Shown here: positions 20,084 to 32,831 of the stretch, piece after piece
Numbering within the stretch: position 1 is the stretch's first letter
How the letters are laid out: each line of letters starts with the position of its first letter
Source: Podaxis mareebaensis
Lineage: Eukaryota > Basidiomycota > Agaricomycetes > Agaricales > Agaricaceae
Length of the DNA stretch: 52,662 nucleotides
NCBI GenBank assembly: GCA_018524725.1
Contig: JAEUWP010000466.1
Span: 1 to 52,662, forward strand
Reading direction: 5' to 3'
Notes under the pieces: model-generated
Seen by the model: the letters and a program-made list of their open reading frames with translations, nothing else
Told to the model about the DNA's origin: nothing
The model's database searches: none
Translations under genes and position numbers: made by a program

Positions 20084-22364
20084 ATGGCCACCTATGCTCA
20101 CCGCTGGCACAATGCCTCTGTCCAACACCAGCCTCCAAATGGCTTTGCCCCGCCTTTCCAGGGTGCGCCTCCGATGCCTGCTGGCGTGAATATCCCCCCA
20201 AATCAATGGAACTCGGGCATGTGGATGTTCAATCCAAATTACAACCCCCACGCGGCTCGTCCTAGTAATCCCTCCTGGATGCCTGGCCAGGCCTGGAGCA
20301 ACTACTACAATCAGCAGGCCTATCATCATCACCAGCTGCAGCAGCACCAGCAGCAACAATCTTTCAATCCCTACAAGCGCCAGCCGCGACCCCCCAGTGC
20401 CGAGTATCTCGCAACAAAGCTCTCCGATAACCCTCTCGGCCTCACAAACATGATCCCTGCGTGCGCAAATCCTCCTCATGGCCTGCATCTGAGTATATTG
20501 ATGTCCCTTCCAGTGAAGAACTTGAACGCCAGGAACGTGAGCGCCAAAGGCTCGAACAAGAGCAGCAAAACCCTGAAGTCCAGGCGTCAACTCCATGGAT
20601 ATGGACTCCTCGTCCCCTCGACGACGGCGATGCAAGTCTCCCCTCAACTACAAATCGTAAGCCCCATTTTACACCCAATATCCATTCCCAAGCTCGCTGT
20701 CACTCATCCCTCTCCATCATCTACAGAACATTCCGCCACCAATCCGAATTCAGACAACAACAACTCTTCTCGGAACGCCACAAGCCACAGTAATATCTAC
20801 GCGGCCCCGGCAAATTCGGCTCAGATCCCCGAACGTCCATCTTCTACCACCCAGGCCCCCGAATCCTTCACTTCCAAAGGTGCCCTCCAACCCACTTTTT
20901 CCGTCAACATCGTCCGCACCCCAGATCACTATGCATCGCCCAGCCCCTCCCGCGCATCCCATAGATCCACCGCCCCAGCACAGATCTACGCCTCGCCCCC
21001 ACGTTCTTCTTCCCGCGGCAGCGCCGTCGACTCCCTCACCTCCCAAATGAACCATCTTAGCACCTCCTCATCTTCCAACCCCCTTACTCGGCACCATTCA
21101 ATGCCCGCCCCTGGCAGCACAGCTACTCAATCATTTACCGGCGAATATCTCACCGACGAGCCCGCTTCCATGCACGATATCCTTAGCCCGTTAGTTATTC
21201 CCATGACCCCCAAACCGGGATCTTCTCGCTCCGGGCTCGGACGTCATTCCTCCGTCCCCACAGTCGTCACTAGCTCCCTCGACACTATTCCCGAAACTTC
21301 CTCCACCTCCGATGCAACATCTTCCTCGCGCGCCCACACCCCTGCACCCACCAGCAGTTCCCGCCGCAATTCCCACCAAGAACCCCTCCAATCTCCCCAT
21401 AGCTACTCCAACAGCCGCTCCCGATCCACATCCCGTCCGAGTTCCCGACATGGCTCTCGCCCAGGTTCCAATTCCACCTCACCCTACAGTATCCCTCACA
21501 GTAACGAACAATCTCCCATTTCCCCAACCCACTCCCACTCCCAAGGCCATAGTCCTCAAAATGCTCACTTTCCTTACTCTTCCCATTCTCATCCCAAGAA
21601 CCCCCTCCCTCCACCCCCAGCCGAAGTCCCCTTCCCCGCTCTCTCCCAAATCCCCGGCTCTACAACAACCCCCGCCGGCAATAACACCACCACCGGCACC
21701 ACCGCCAATCGCACTTCCCCAGGCACTTCCAACGCAAGCTACATCTACATGCCCGCCGCCCCCACCACCACCGCCGCCGCCCCTCCTCCCTCCACACCAC
21801 ACAACCACACCCGCACCAAATCCTACACAAACACACACCCCCAAACCTCCGGCACCGCCATCCTCCACTCCCACGGCTCCAGCACCCTAACCACCATAAC
21901 CTCCTCCCCACCACACTCACCCACATCCACCTCTCACAACCTCGACCGTTCCCTCTCCCCCCAACTCCGTCACTCTGCCTCTACCGTCTCCACCGCCAAC
22001 GCTACTACTTCCACCTCCACCTCTACCAATTCTGAACCTAAAAAGAAACGCAAGTCTTCCTCGTCCAAACCCAAGATACGTCGCAAGGGATTTTGGAATC
22101 GACGAGGCGACCATGTCACACCGGAAGGATATATCATATACGCTCCGCATGATATGGTCTATCCACCCGATCTCGACGATTATCCCGATGGGAAGGATGG
22201 TGGGTATATGAATGAGTTTGGGCATATGACGCAGTGGTATAAGCGGCCTGCGATTGAACCCGAGGGGGGTTACGAGTCGGTGAGTATGCTACCCGACACT
22301 TCTTTTTTTTTCTTTTCGCTGATTAACGACGACGTGTTAGATCATCGAGTGGGTATCTGTCTAA
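20084..22364 (+). CDS. Ser/Pro/Gln-rich protein with conserved ends, unknown function
   Basis: The start is the ATG at 20084 (MATYAHRWHN). An N-terminal block contains GVNIPPNQWNSGMWMFNPNY and ends with KLSDNPLGLTNM. A long low-complexity Ser/Pro/Thr region follows, then a basic patch (KKKRKSSSSKPKIRRKGFW) and a C-terminal block with DHVTPEGYIIYAPHDMVYPP. Two GT-AG introns are clear: 20657-20726 (70 bp) and 22280-22340 (61 bp), after which the protein ends IIEWVSV. Between about 20455 and 20656 the coding frame shifts: SEYIDVPSSEELERQERERQ is in the +1-shifted frame relative to the 5' block, with no visible intron to explain it. Family function unknown; the basic patch suggests the nucleus. 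Confidence 0.75.
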
Positions 22365-23197
22365 TCTTTGACTTTTTTCGTTCTCAACTGTCTTGAATAC
22401 CAATACATCTCATACTTATTTAATCATGGACGGTGAGCCAACAGCACCATTATATACACTACCTTCGTTCTCTTCTCCACGCGCCGGTTGCGTATTGCAC
22501 ATATTCCAGTTAGTATATTTCCTGTTTTCAGTACCAATACCCGCTTTCTGTAATACACTTATTTCATCGGAATATAACTCAATCCATTCAATCATGAAAA
22601 TACACTACATTGTATATCCTGGACTAGTTAGACAATCTATCATATACACAGACAAGTCAAGAGTAATAGAGAAAGAGGATAAAACGGCGTAGTCATAAAT
22701 AATCTAAAAGTCCCCCGAAACGGCAGCATAGTAATCAAGCACATGTAAGTACGCCCAAGCCAGTACAAAGATGGATAGAAAATAAAATACAACGGCAGAC
22801 CAGGGCCCGAAGAGGAGCAAAGGCGTAAAGATACAACTAAAAGGCAGAAACGAAGTGCGATCGAGATACAAGGTTGATGTCGGAGACCCAGATACGACAA
22901 AGGCGGATAAATACGAATGCGAGACAACGGCAACGACCAATTAAAACGGAGTTAAGGGGGAAATGCAAAGGCTGCAAAATAGACCAAAGTCAACAGCGCA
23001 GACAACGACCGGAAGGATCGGAGTGAATAAGCATATGAGAGAAATCCATGAAATCCCGATTCTTAGTCGATCGAAGGATAGTTTTTCTTCAGCATCCGCA
23101 AGATGAAACGAACCAACCTTCACTGGCGCGAAAGCCAACCCGTTTCTTCTTCCAAACGCGGTTCGTGGAAACGAGCGCAAGGAAAACTGTCCACCGA
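22365..23197. other. Intergenic between convergent genes
   Basis: 3' flanks of the plus-strand gene ending at 22364 and the minus-strand gene ending at 23198. AT-rich, no coding potential or RNA gene noticed. Confidence 0.5.
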
Positions 23198-26100
23198 TCA
23201 AGCAAGAATCGGGCCAAGCCCAAACGTCCCATGGACTTCCCTCATATGTCCATAGATCCCTTCCCCACCCGGGAACGTCTTCATGCACTGCCAACATATA
23301 TGCGTTTGACACCTTGTGCACGTCATATGGTTGCACCCCTCTGTCCTTTCAATCGGCACGTTGCACGTCGGGCAATGTTTCACATCGTGCTCCTTCATCC
23401 ACTTGTTGAACAACTCGTCCTGGACCTGATCCGCGCATTGGAACCCATCGTGTGCTTCAGCGTGGCATCTTGTACAGATACTCGTGAGACATGACGGACA
23501 CTGGAGCGTCGCTTTCTGCTGCGTCGTACGATAGACCTGAGGACAGTCAGGTGTGGGACAGAAGTGGTACTCCCTCGGTCGCGCCTGGATGTGCAAGAGA
23601 AACGCGGCGTTGACGATTGCCTGCAATTCCTGCCCAGAAAGGACCTCCTTGGCTACTCCAATGGATATCTTTGTGGTGCAGCGGCCCTCGTTCCCGAGAC
23701 ATTTGAGAGGGAATGTCTTCTGCTCTGTCGCAGCGCGGAAGTAGTGCGCAATGCAAGCGCGACACCATGTATGACCACACTGTAGCCGCACGGGCGGGGA
23801 AGGCTTGTCAAAGCAAATCGGGCAAGTCGGGCCACTATAGCTCGTCACCGCAGGCAGCCGCTGCCCGATCTGTTCCACCGCGTTCTTGAAAGTGCGATAT
23901 GTCATGAAATCTCCCCGCACATAGAGCACCCTCCTGTGCACATCGATGTGCGCATTGTCCATCCCATACTTCTGCTGCAAACGCTTGAATTCTCCATTCG
24001 ATATCACCGCACCGAAGAGACGTCCATTGAGAGGGATCTCTAGCTTCTTTTGCGATTGGAGCTCCTTAACCTTCGCAACGATCGCGCTTGCGAAGCGGGC
24101 CCGGTCGACCGAAAATGCATAGAGACGGATCAGCATTCGCTGAGTGTCATTTTCGAAATGAACAGCAGGATTCTTGGTGCGAAGGCCCTGCAGGAACTCC
24201 CACCCCTCCTTCCTCGCAAAGTAAGAATCCCAAACCACCTTGCCATCACAACGTACAACATCCCCCTTCAAAATCTTCTCGAATTGATGCTTAAGATGTG
24301 CCAACTCCTTCTGTTCATCGGCGGAGAGACGCACGACGACGAAACCATTAGGGCGATGCGCGATAAAGACGGTAGTGAATGAACCGCGCTGGGAAGCTTG
24401 CAAAGCCTCGATTGCGGCGCCAAGCTTGGAGAACTTGTCTGGTGGAAGGGTATATGAGAGAGCTTGTACGTGTTTCGCTCGAACTACTGTGAGTCCCAGA
24501 CAAACTGGTCTCCGGCCATCCAGACGACGAGCCGCTTCCTTGGCCTTCGCGGCTGTTGCAAAAGTGGCCCAAGCCTTGACTGTCCCTCCATCACGATACG
24601 GAGGAGGCAGAACGTCAAAATGTTCAAGGTCACCACATTCCCGTAAGTGTCCTCGAATAAACCTTACGCCGTCATCGAAGTCCGTGTAGTTGGGCCGTGT
24701 CCACATGATGTCTACCGGATTTATGAACCGGACCAAATCTGGCTTGTCAACGTCGACGGGGACGCCACGGAAATGAACGTTAACAACGTCGACAGCTGGC
24801 ATCCCTTCATAGATCTCTCCCCTCAAGTAATGGCCATGAAGAGGATTGGCTCGAGCAATTTGAATGGCCTTCAGCGCCTGCTCGGTGTTGGAATAACCCG
24901 CATACACCTCCTTCGCGGGCGCCTCCCAAGTTATCCGGACAGCAGTATCCTTCAAGAGGGCGGTTGCTGCAGTTTTCAAAGTGCCGCTAGCTGCTATCCT
25001 TGCGGTGATCGTCAGGTCGTACATTTTCATGCCGTTCAGCGCATTTTGAGCTTTCTGCGCTGCCGCAGCATCTGAATATGTGACTTTGACGACCGTACCA
25101 GGTGATATCACTGCAGGCATATGTAGATCATCAACCGGGCCATAGGAGGTGAGGGTCGCCTTTAGATGATTGGGTCGAACGCGCTGTGAAATGTTGCTGA
25201 CTAGGAGAGTGGATGATTCAAAGGCCGTCTGGATGCGTTGAATATCGAAACCGGCCGAGCATTGAACACGCATATGATCATGAAGGGTGAAGGAAAGAAG
25301 GAACTCGTCTGCAGAACTCAAGTTTTTCGGTAGTGCTGACGACAGTTTCTCTGTGCCCAAACGGGGAGAGGGAGGCTGAACAGTCTTCGGAAACGTGAGA
25401 AGACGATATATGTAATACAGAAGGTATTCGCACCGGTTCATCGTCATATTCCAAGTCATCATGAATGAAACGACATGAATATCCATAAACGCATACGTTT
25501 CGTAGCCACAAACGACATCGTACATTCGTCTTCGGTCGAGGACGCGGGACACGAGGGGGAGTGGTAGCTTGTTGAGGCTCCGAAGGTCTAACAGGAACAG
25601 CCGGTGTCGCTGATCGAATAGCTGTCGCAGCATCGACGGACTGGACAGGCGTATCAGATTGCGCCACATCGGCGGTTGTATCGGTCTCGGGCGGTTGACG
25701 CGGTCCAGTTACACACTCGTCCTGGAGGCCACGGAGTCAGGGTACTTCAAAAAGCCACAAAGGCAATACGCACCGGTTCTCGCACATGCTTGAACAGACA
25801 AGCATCTCCACGAGGACAACTTCCATTTTTCTTCAAGAGGACGCAAGGGCTGTTGCATGGACGACGATGGTGAATTGGTACCGGCTTCTCCCTGTCATCG
25901 TCACTCGCTTCCGGACTCGCGGTAGTAGGTGAAGATGAGTCAGATGGATCCGAGAATAGCTACAAAAGTTCTAAGGGTAAGACAAAAGAGCGAACATATG
26001 TAAAACCGTACCTGGTCGTTATTGGTGGTAGGTGAACTCGTCCAAGATTCGGGCTTGGAAACCGAACCCCAAGACCCATTCTGATCCCAACCATTGCATC

Positions 26101-27053
26101 TTTCTTGTGGTTCAGGGTGTCCAACTTCGGGGTTCGGAATAAGGGACTTGTCTGGGCTGGATAATAAGAGTGATTGTGGATGTTCAGGAAGGATCTCCGC
26201 ACCCTCCGACCCCTATAAGCAATATGTTAACGAATTTCGACGCCACACGCGATGAACGCACCACCGATTTCCCCTCTTCCTTGTCCTGAGGATTACTAGG
26301 TATTACCCCCGAGGAATCATCGATAGAAAGAATGCTCTGCATCTTGTTGCGATAGTACTCTTTGTCAAGCGGATGTATACGATGGCACCGGGGTCCAAAG
26401 AAACACCGACTATCGACGAATTTCCGACATATTTCTCTAATCCTGGCGTGAGTGCGCTCAGCCTGTGTTAAAGTCAGGAGTCCCGAACTGTCGGTGTTAC
26501 CGCACTTGACGCTCACCGGAATACCAAACGCAGTAAATCCCGCAGTGCTCGACGGTTGCGAGCATGGTTCTAGAGGCTGCGATTTTAAGGCTCCTGTATG
26601 TGAGAGTTTGGAGCTAGGACCAGCGGTTTTGGACGTTGAAGGGAGGTCGGGAGTCTGCTGCGCAAGATGAAGGCATTGACGGGACGAGTAAAACCTGCAC
26701 TAACCGAAGAAATGGGCCGAACAGGCTTTATATCGTCGGATTTTATCTGCGAAGCCTAGGCAGAGACTGTAAGCAACAAATGTGCAGAAGTAGAAAACGG
26801 AACTCTACTTGTTGTGGCACTGAGGATGTGGAAGCACCGTCCTGAGCCGCAGTAACCAATAAGTCAAAACGGGATAGAGTCAGATGAGAGTACACACTGT
26901 ATTGGGAGTATCCCGCACGCCTAGACGTTCCTTTGCACTCTTTGAGGAATATGTCCGGGAGGAGGGATATCGGCGTGTACGGGGACGAGCTGTTGAAGCG
27001 GAGGGGGATGGTGAATGGCTGGGAGGAGTCTCGCGTTGAGCCTGAGGGATCAT
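23198..27053 (-). CDS. RBR-type E3 ubiquitin ligase with CCCH zinc fingers and RRM-like region
   Basis: A RING-between-RING ligase transfers ubiquitin through a catalytic Cys in RING2. The many-exon model starts at MIPQAQRETPPS (27053; another in-frame ATG at 27188). In order: a Ser/Pro-rich start; three CCCH fingers with C-x7/8-C-x5-C-x3-H spacing (CRKFVDSRCFFGPRCHRIH; CVLLKKNGSCPRGDACLFKH; CRLWLRNVCVYGYSCRFIH); RRM-like folds (SSTLLVSNISQRVRPNHLKA); RING1 CPICFDKPSPPVRLQCGHTW; an IBR Cys cluster (CPSCLTSICTRCHAEAH); and RING2 CPTCNVPIERTEGCNHMTC, whose Cys in GCNHM is the expected catalytic residue. The final large exon runs from about 25391 to 23198. The fingers and RRM imply RNA binding. 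The 5' exon boundaries are my own splice reading and less certain than the 3' half. Confidence 0.82.
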
Positions 27054-27414
27054 GGTGTTCCGTGCGTCGGGTGATAATGGATGGTCTGAAGAGTAGTAGA
27101 TGGGAAGGAAAGGAAGGGTAGTAGAGGAGGAAGATATGTTTAATGGGAGAGAGAGGAGTACCTTATGCTGTTCCAGTGTTGAAGTCACGTTCGATCACCA
27201 CGATCAATAATATGTGTCACCTGCCATTCCTCCTTAGTCCCTCCAAACCCACGCTGGGGCCATTCACCATCTCCGCCGTAACAAACCTAGTCTCGACTGC
27301 AGATCCTCCGCATTACCTCACCTTCTACCACTCGTCTTTAGGCAACAGTACTAACATATCGAGAACATCTATCGGATTACAATTTTCAATTGTCTACTTC
27401 TCTCTCCTAAGCAT
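27054..27414. promoter_or_regulatory. Promoter region of the RBR gene and 3' flank of the karyogamy gene
   Basis: Pyrimidine-rich on the minus strand just before 27053, typical of an agaric 5' leader. Both neighbours lie on the minus strand. No named site seen. Confidence 0.4.
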
Positions 27415-29990
27415 TCATGACTGGCTCTGGCACAACCAATCAGGAATCCGCGAAACACGACCTCGACGCGAATAACACCGACGGGTTCTCGATGTCCCAA
27501 GCCTTCCATTCCATCCATTGCCCCACACCTGGTATTGTCCTTCCAATCCTACGGTTACATCACTAAACCCACTGCCCAACCCGGAAGCACAAACGACCGA
27601 ATGCGGAAGGTCCCCTCCAAAGGAATCAGAGGACCCACGCGCCATCACTGTTTTGGACCCAGCAACGAATGTCAATAGACGAGCCACCAAATATTTTGAC
27701 GTGAAATAGAGGACGATCACAATGCTCTGCCGGTCACCAATTAACCACTTGAATGTTCAGAGGCCCCTTCGACAAACCATAGAAACCGAAATTCCGACGC
27801 GTAGAATCGATGCCAGACTTCCAACTACCAAAGTTATGCCGTCGAAGAAAGGGATGCGAACGAACTCCGCGGCCGAAGTCGAGTCATCTAGCGGAATTTC
27901 TTTGTACCCTACCAAATGAAATGAAGTAAAGAGGGCTCACAGTGCAGAAGTCGTTCTAGAACCCAAACCATACAGGAGTTCCACAAATAGCGGCTTCTGG
28001 AATATCCTCCTTGGAGAGCGATCCTCATATCCACTACGGAGCTGTTGACTTCTTGCAAAGCGTGTTGTGTCATGTCTGTCAATTCGGTGGTTTTCCAGGA
28101 TAACATCGATAACTGGGAAAACATTAACGACTGCTGGTTCTGGAGTGCATTCGTCTGGTCGAACAGCCCTTTAAGGTTCTCGGATAATCGTTGACTGTCT
28201 TCTATAGCTTGTCTGGAAAACTATTTTGGGTTTATCGATGAGCATCCTACAACGGCGGCCACGGAAACACTCAACGAACTGAACCTCGTGGAGAAGCAGC
28301 CTCGATTCTTGCCATTGAACTAACGATTCATTCTGTGCTGGCTCGTAAGTGCTTTTCCGGTTCGAAAATCCGACCCAATACCACAAGTTCTGCAGTTCGA
28401 TGCTCAAATGCAGTTACGATCTCCAAGAATTTTTTCCGAAGGCTTTGGGTGTAAGAAGTCATATCGGATTTCACGGTCTCCATGTGATCTGCGAGCTGAG
28501 CGGGGCCACTCAGCCATTACGACAATTTTCGTTCTCGTTCGAAAGACAATTACCGCGCTCATCGATCCTTGGAGATGATCTACCATCTAAAGACGAACTC
28601 ATTAGACATTGTTGCAACCCAAATTCTTTCTTCGCGTACCATCTCCTGTAGGCGAGTGTCCGCCTCCTGCCGTTTACGGAGCGATTGGCTCATCTCGGTC
28701 TGGATCGCGAATACAATCTGGAACGGGTCTCAGAACAAGACGGAGGACAAGAGTCTTCCGTTCTTACTTCACCGACTGTCTGGTGCACTCCGGCGGACAA
28801 TAACGTATATATGCTGTCAAACCTGTCTGCCGTTAGTTCCATTCGCGTCGTCAGCGTCTGGTTAAGGATGAGCGTCTGCGCACTAAGGTACTGAGAGTGC
28901 ACGGCCTACCTCGACACCCTTTTTCCAAGCGCTCACAAAATCACCCAGATTCCTCTCGCGGTTTATCAAGGTTTTGATAAGCTTGATTTTCTCCAGAGTT
29001 GCATTTTGATAAAGATCTTTCGCCAGGTCTGCACCGCGCCAGAAGACTTCAGCCACAAACATTTTTTATACAAAGCCGATAAACAGTCCACCCACCAATC
29101 TCCTTCCACCTACGAAACGCATAGCATAGCTGCGCTAAAACAGTAATATTTGGCAAGGAAGGATACCCATATCTCCGTAGAGCACGCACGCATTTCGCGA
29201 AGGTATCCCGAATAACTGGACCAATATTGCGCGCTCCGGGATAGCGCGCTACAGCCAAAAGGAGCAAATGTTCATGTCATTAATCCAGAAAACAAGAACG
29301 TCGAGAAGGTCTGTGTTACACTTACTCAACGCACTGATTTTCCGCGGCTTCCACCGGCGGAAATGGATGTTGCGATGAAACTGGACCAGGAAAATAGAAT
29401 GCTTGACACTCCAACGGTATTGAGTACCGGCTTCCCGTCGCAATTTCACAAAGTGTCATGGAAATCGAGGCTATGCACCATCAGTCAGTCGATAGGTATA
29501 TGCACTTGTTCTCATGTTGGCCCTGACTGATGATTCTTTGTTTTTCATCCATATCGGCTTCTCCACATTGTAACTGTATAGACCTGGCTGCTACACGGAA
29601 ACAGTCGGGCTTGTCAGAATATCGCTCAAGAAGTCCTGGTCGCGCGCTTAGTGTATATTCGGGCCCGACCAGAACGGCGACATGCCCATGCTCCTTTGCA
29701 AAAGATTAAGCTCTTCCAACGAGATTGTTCCTGGTGTATCGACAGTCGAAAGTTCGTTACTGCATTTCCGATATTCGGCTCGAAGACATTGTCATCAAAC
29801 CTTTTCTTTCAACATCCCGGGGAGCTTGAGAAGACCAGAGGAATGCTGTCGTCCACGGAGCGCATGTGAGATAAGCGACCATACTTTTACCAAATTTCAT
29901 GTCTGGAGTGATCGATGAACCTGAGGTAGAGGGTTGGAGGTGAAAGAGTACGCTTTGAGCCCCAGGGCAGTCAGAATGAATGATATCGGC
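27415..29990 (-). CDS. KAR5: Nuclear fusion protein KAR5/THT1 family
   Basis: KAR5/THT1 proteins act in the ER/nuclear envelope during karyogamy. Many short exons join into the family signature: DKPDCFRVAARSIQLQC, SMTLCEIATGSRYSIPLECQ, ALSRSAQYWSSYSGYLREM, PQLCYAFRRWKEI, then DLAKDLYQNATLEKIKLIKT. Conserved Cys residues occur in the usual places. Coiled-coil-like helices follow (NQTLTTRMELTADRF, MSQSLRKRQEADTRLQEM), and C-terminal hydrophobic stretches (GITLVVGSLASIL and SIVIVLYFTSKYLVARLLTF) would anchor the protein, ending at 27415. Donor sites include normal GTAAG and GTGCG forms. The first exon is unclear: a signal-like ISFILTALGLKAYSF lies near 29960, but I could not fix the ATG. Family assignment is strong, exon detail moderate. 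Confidence 0.8.
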
Positions 29991-30319
29991 CACTTCCGAA
30001 GCAGGCTGTCAATACATAATGGGCGTGTATTATTGCATACATAGTTAACTTAGAGATACAAGCGGGGTATTACCAGTTGGACTAAGATATGGTATGATAA
30101 ATCAAGGGAAGGTGGATGGGGGGTTAAAACTACAAGGCTGTATGCTACAGTGAGAAGTAAAGAGCGACAACATTAGTGAACCGATTTAAGCTATTATGTA
30201 CGTTGATAGACGATGGTCCATCTTAATGATCAAATAACATCTACATAATCAAATGTAACGAACGAAACGAAGTGTCAAAAGGATGGGATGAGAAATGCAA
30301 AGATTAAACGAAATGTCAA
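29991..30319. other. Intergenic, AT-rich
   Basis: 5' flank of the KAR5-like gene and 3' flank of the next minus-strand gene. No feature recognised. Confidence 0.4.
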
Positions 30320-31653
30320 TCAGTGACGATCCGCGTGGTCTGGCCTCCTTGTTCGTGCACTCGAACCCGAGTGTGCTTGGCGCTCCCAGCTTTCGGGATC
30401 TTGGTCGGGATACCACTCCATTGTTTGAGGATCGTAGTCAAAGTCACCGTCCTTGTAGCCATATCGCTGCTGCAGCAACCTGAGCAATGGCCGTCGCAAC
30501 TCGGGATCCATTCTGACATTTTCCCCTGGCAGATAGCCGCCGACTCCGTGGCGCGAGAGGCTTTCCTCAAATAGCGCCTCTTCGTGGGTGCATCCACAGT
30601 TGAGCATCCCCGGAGGGGCATTCCGTGGTGGGAACTGGCGCCGTTCTCGCCTTGAGTCGTGCCAAGCACAGAGCGCGTTACCTGCCCGGTTTAGAGAGCA
30701 GAAAAGCTTTTTTCTGGCTTCTGTCCGTCGTTTCCACCCTGCACGGAACGCCGAAGAAACGTTTGCAGACGCGGAGGCACTAGATGAGGCAGCAGCACGC
30801 GCTTCCATAAGGGCCTGATGCAACTCCTTGACCTTTTGCCGGAGACGACGAATTTCGCTCTCGGGATCCTCTCGTGAGTAAGGTGACTGGGATCCACCGG
30901 AAGAGGAGCTCGAAGGCGCACGGTGACTGGGACGACCAACCATCATATAATACGATGGCGAGTTAGGGTCCATCGACTCTGGGGAGGCATGGCGCGTCAT
31001 ACCCAGGTTGTCATATCCCGGTGTGGAAAGTGAAGGGAACAGATTAGGGTTCGGAGCCGTCAGTCCAGTTGGGTAGGAAGCGTCAGTGTTGGCGGGGGAC
31101 ATCATCGACATCTCTTGATTCCATCCCATCGTATTGTTGGGATATAGAGGGGGGACGCGTGCGTATTGAGCATCGTCTCCTATTGCTCCTAGGAGGCTGG
31201 AACCCTGGTCCATCATGAAGTTCTATGTCGAATTGAATAAACAAGTGAATGATAAGAACAAATCAAGTAACTCACATTGGCCATAGCCTGAGGATTATTG
31301 TCATATGACGGATGTCGTTCACTATCTGAAGGTCGGCGGTCTGGAATGGATCGATTGCTGCTGCGCATTCCGCTAGTATGCCACTGCATTCCGTCAAAAG
31401 GCGCGGACTGAGACACGGGGTCCTTTTTGAGCGTCGGTTTCGTCGGGGGGTAAGGTCGCGGACGGGTTCTTCCACTGGTTGAAGGGGAAGAAGGATTTGT
31501 ACGCGAGGCCCGAGAAGGGGGAAGACAGGGAGAAGAAGAAAGAGTAAAGGAAGAGGGTGTCGTTGGAGGAGATAACAATGTTGGAACAGGTTCAGATACC
31601 TCCTCTTTAATAGGCAGGGACGACACCACCCAGTTGAAATGTATGGAATCCAT
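30320..31653 (-). CDS. Conserved-looking protein with coiled coil and Cys/Arg-rich C-terminal domain, unknown function
   Basis: Two exons: 31653 to about 31273, then about 31222 to 30320, joined by a GTGAGT..CATAG intron. The N-terminal half is Ser/Pro-rich with a Met-rich segment. A short coiled coil (ESEIRRLRQKVKELHQALME) precedes an Ala/Ser linker and a compact domain with FRAGWKRRTEARKKLFCSLN, AGNALCAWHDSRRERR, PPGMLNCGCTHEEALFEESL and LRRPLLRLLQQRYGYKDGDF. The coiled coil plus basic region recalls transcription regulators, but it does not fit a classical bZIP. I do not recognise the family. About 425 residues. Confidence 0.75.
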
Positions 31654-32315
31654 CTCCCGGCTGTGCAGATACTGCAGTAACGACCAGATGGACCGGAGAG
31701 TGCACGGCTTTTGACCAGGTTGGACTGGGAATTTGATCCCAGGTTTACGTTGAAGGGAATATGGTTCATAGAGTGGGAGCTAAGGCATGACAACACACAG
31801 ATCCACAAGATCAGAGGCGAGGCTGTGGCACCAGTAACCTGCAAGCCAGAACAGTAACTTGGACCTATCCGTAATAATAAGATTGATGATGGGAGATGGG
31901 TTCAAGTTTCAGAAGGAACCCAGAGATGATCATGATGGACCAATTGTACAAGGGCGTCTACTACCATCCATCCATCTATAGAACTCCGGATCAAACATCT
32001 TTTCCCCACTTGTCTCTGGCTTCGAGTCCTGAAACACTTGAGTTCATGTTGGAATCAAACCGTCGCGCGTTTGTCCACGTCTCTGATCCTGCGCTTGGAG
32101 CGTACATTGCTACTCAAAAATATCCCCCATGTCCCACGCCTACGGCACACAAGGTCATTTAGGTCCGCTGCTTTTAGACCACAGCTGAGATGCCAAAATA
32201 CTTCTACAGTTGAGAATTAACGGAGGCTCCACATGCCCGAGCGATTCAATTATACGAGGTAACACATGGAAGAACAGGCACACCACACAACCGTACATTG
32301 CTCGGCGCCCAGTAG
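31654..32315. other. Intergenic, no supported gene
   Basis: 5' flank of the gene starting at 31653 and 3' flank of the SOM1-like gene. A plus-strand open frame at 31896-32162 has no recognisable content and lacks supporting signals. Confidence 0.45.
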
Positions 32316-32768
32316 TCAGCTTTCGCTGGAGTCATCATCGTTGTATCGAATGACATCCTTCCAGGTTGCTTTCACGACAAGCTTCTGGCTAGTGATGATA
32401 TGATATGATTCAGCATAGCCCGTGTGGAAAAGCCGTGGAGAAAGACTGGTAGACAGTTGTGGAAGAAGGCTTACCTTGAGGCATCTGGTGGTATCGCAAC
32501 CTCGCCGGTCACCAAATCAATGTCGACCAACTTCGTGATCTCTACTGCTGGCAACCCACGACACCTTGTAATACAAACACATCAATGGTTGATCGTCGCG
32601 CGAGGGATTGGAGACTTGCAATTTGAATATTCTTGGGATGGGAAAGCAGTGTACCTGGGGATTGCCACTTGCGCCCTTCTCCACACTGCAAGTATACTGC
32701 AATATTTCTGCGATACGACAGGGAGCTCCTTGACCGGGGTGGCTAGTCTGGTTTCCCTCCTGCCCCAT
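32316..32768 (-). CDS. SOM1-like mitochondrial protein, 103 residues
   Basis: Three exons: 32768-32620, 32564-32475, 32388-32316. The first intron (32565-32619) starts with GCAAGT and ends TACAAG, a GC-AG intron; the second (32389-32474) is GTAAGC..CACTAG. The product contains CRIAEILQYTCSVEKG, VHCFPIPRIFKLCRG and EITKLVDIDLVTGEVAIP. The Cys pairs and the xCFPIPRIFxxC string match what I remember of fungal Som1, a small intermembrane-space partner of the mitochondrial inner-membrane peptidase. Splicing at the GC donor is needed to reach CRGLPAVEITK, so the intron is supported by the protein. Divergent from SAH hydrolase, with 166 bp between ATGs. Confidence 0.65.
32565..32619 (-). other. GC-AG intron in the SOM1-like gene
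   Basis: The donor reads TT|GCAAGT and the acceptor TTACAAG. No nearby GT donor restores the conserved frame. GCAAGT is the usual form of rare GC donors in fungi. Confidence 0.65.
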
Positions 32769-32831
32769 GAGCTCGCGATCAAGTCAGTTTGGCCAAGCAG
32801 TCGATTCGGTTACCTGTTTTGGAGGATCGGG

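Noticed and set aside
20442..20678. Minus-strand ORFs opposite the Ser/Pro/Gln-rich gene
   Set aside because: They lie within a coding block on the plus strand and give Gly/Arg/Ser low-complexity strings typical of antisense frames.
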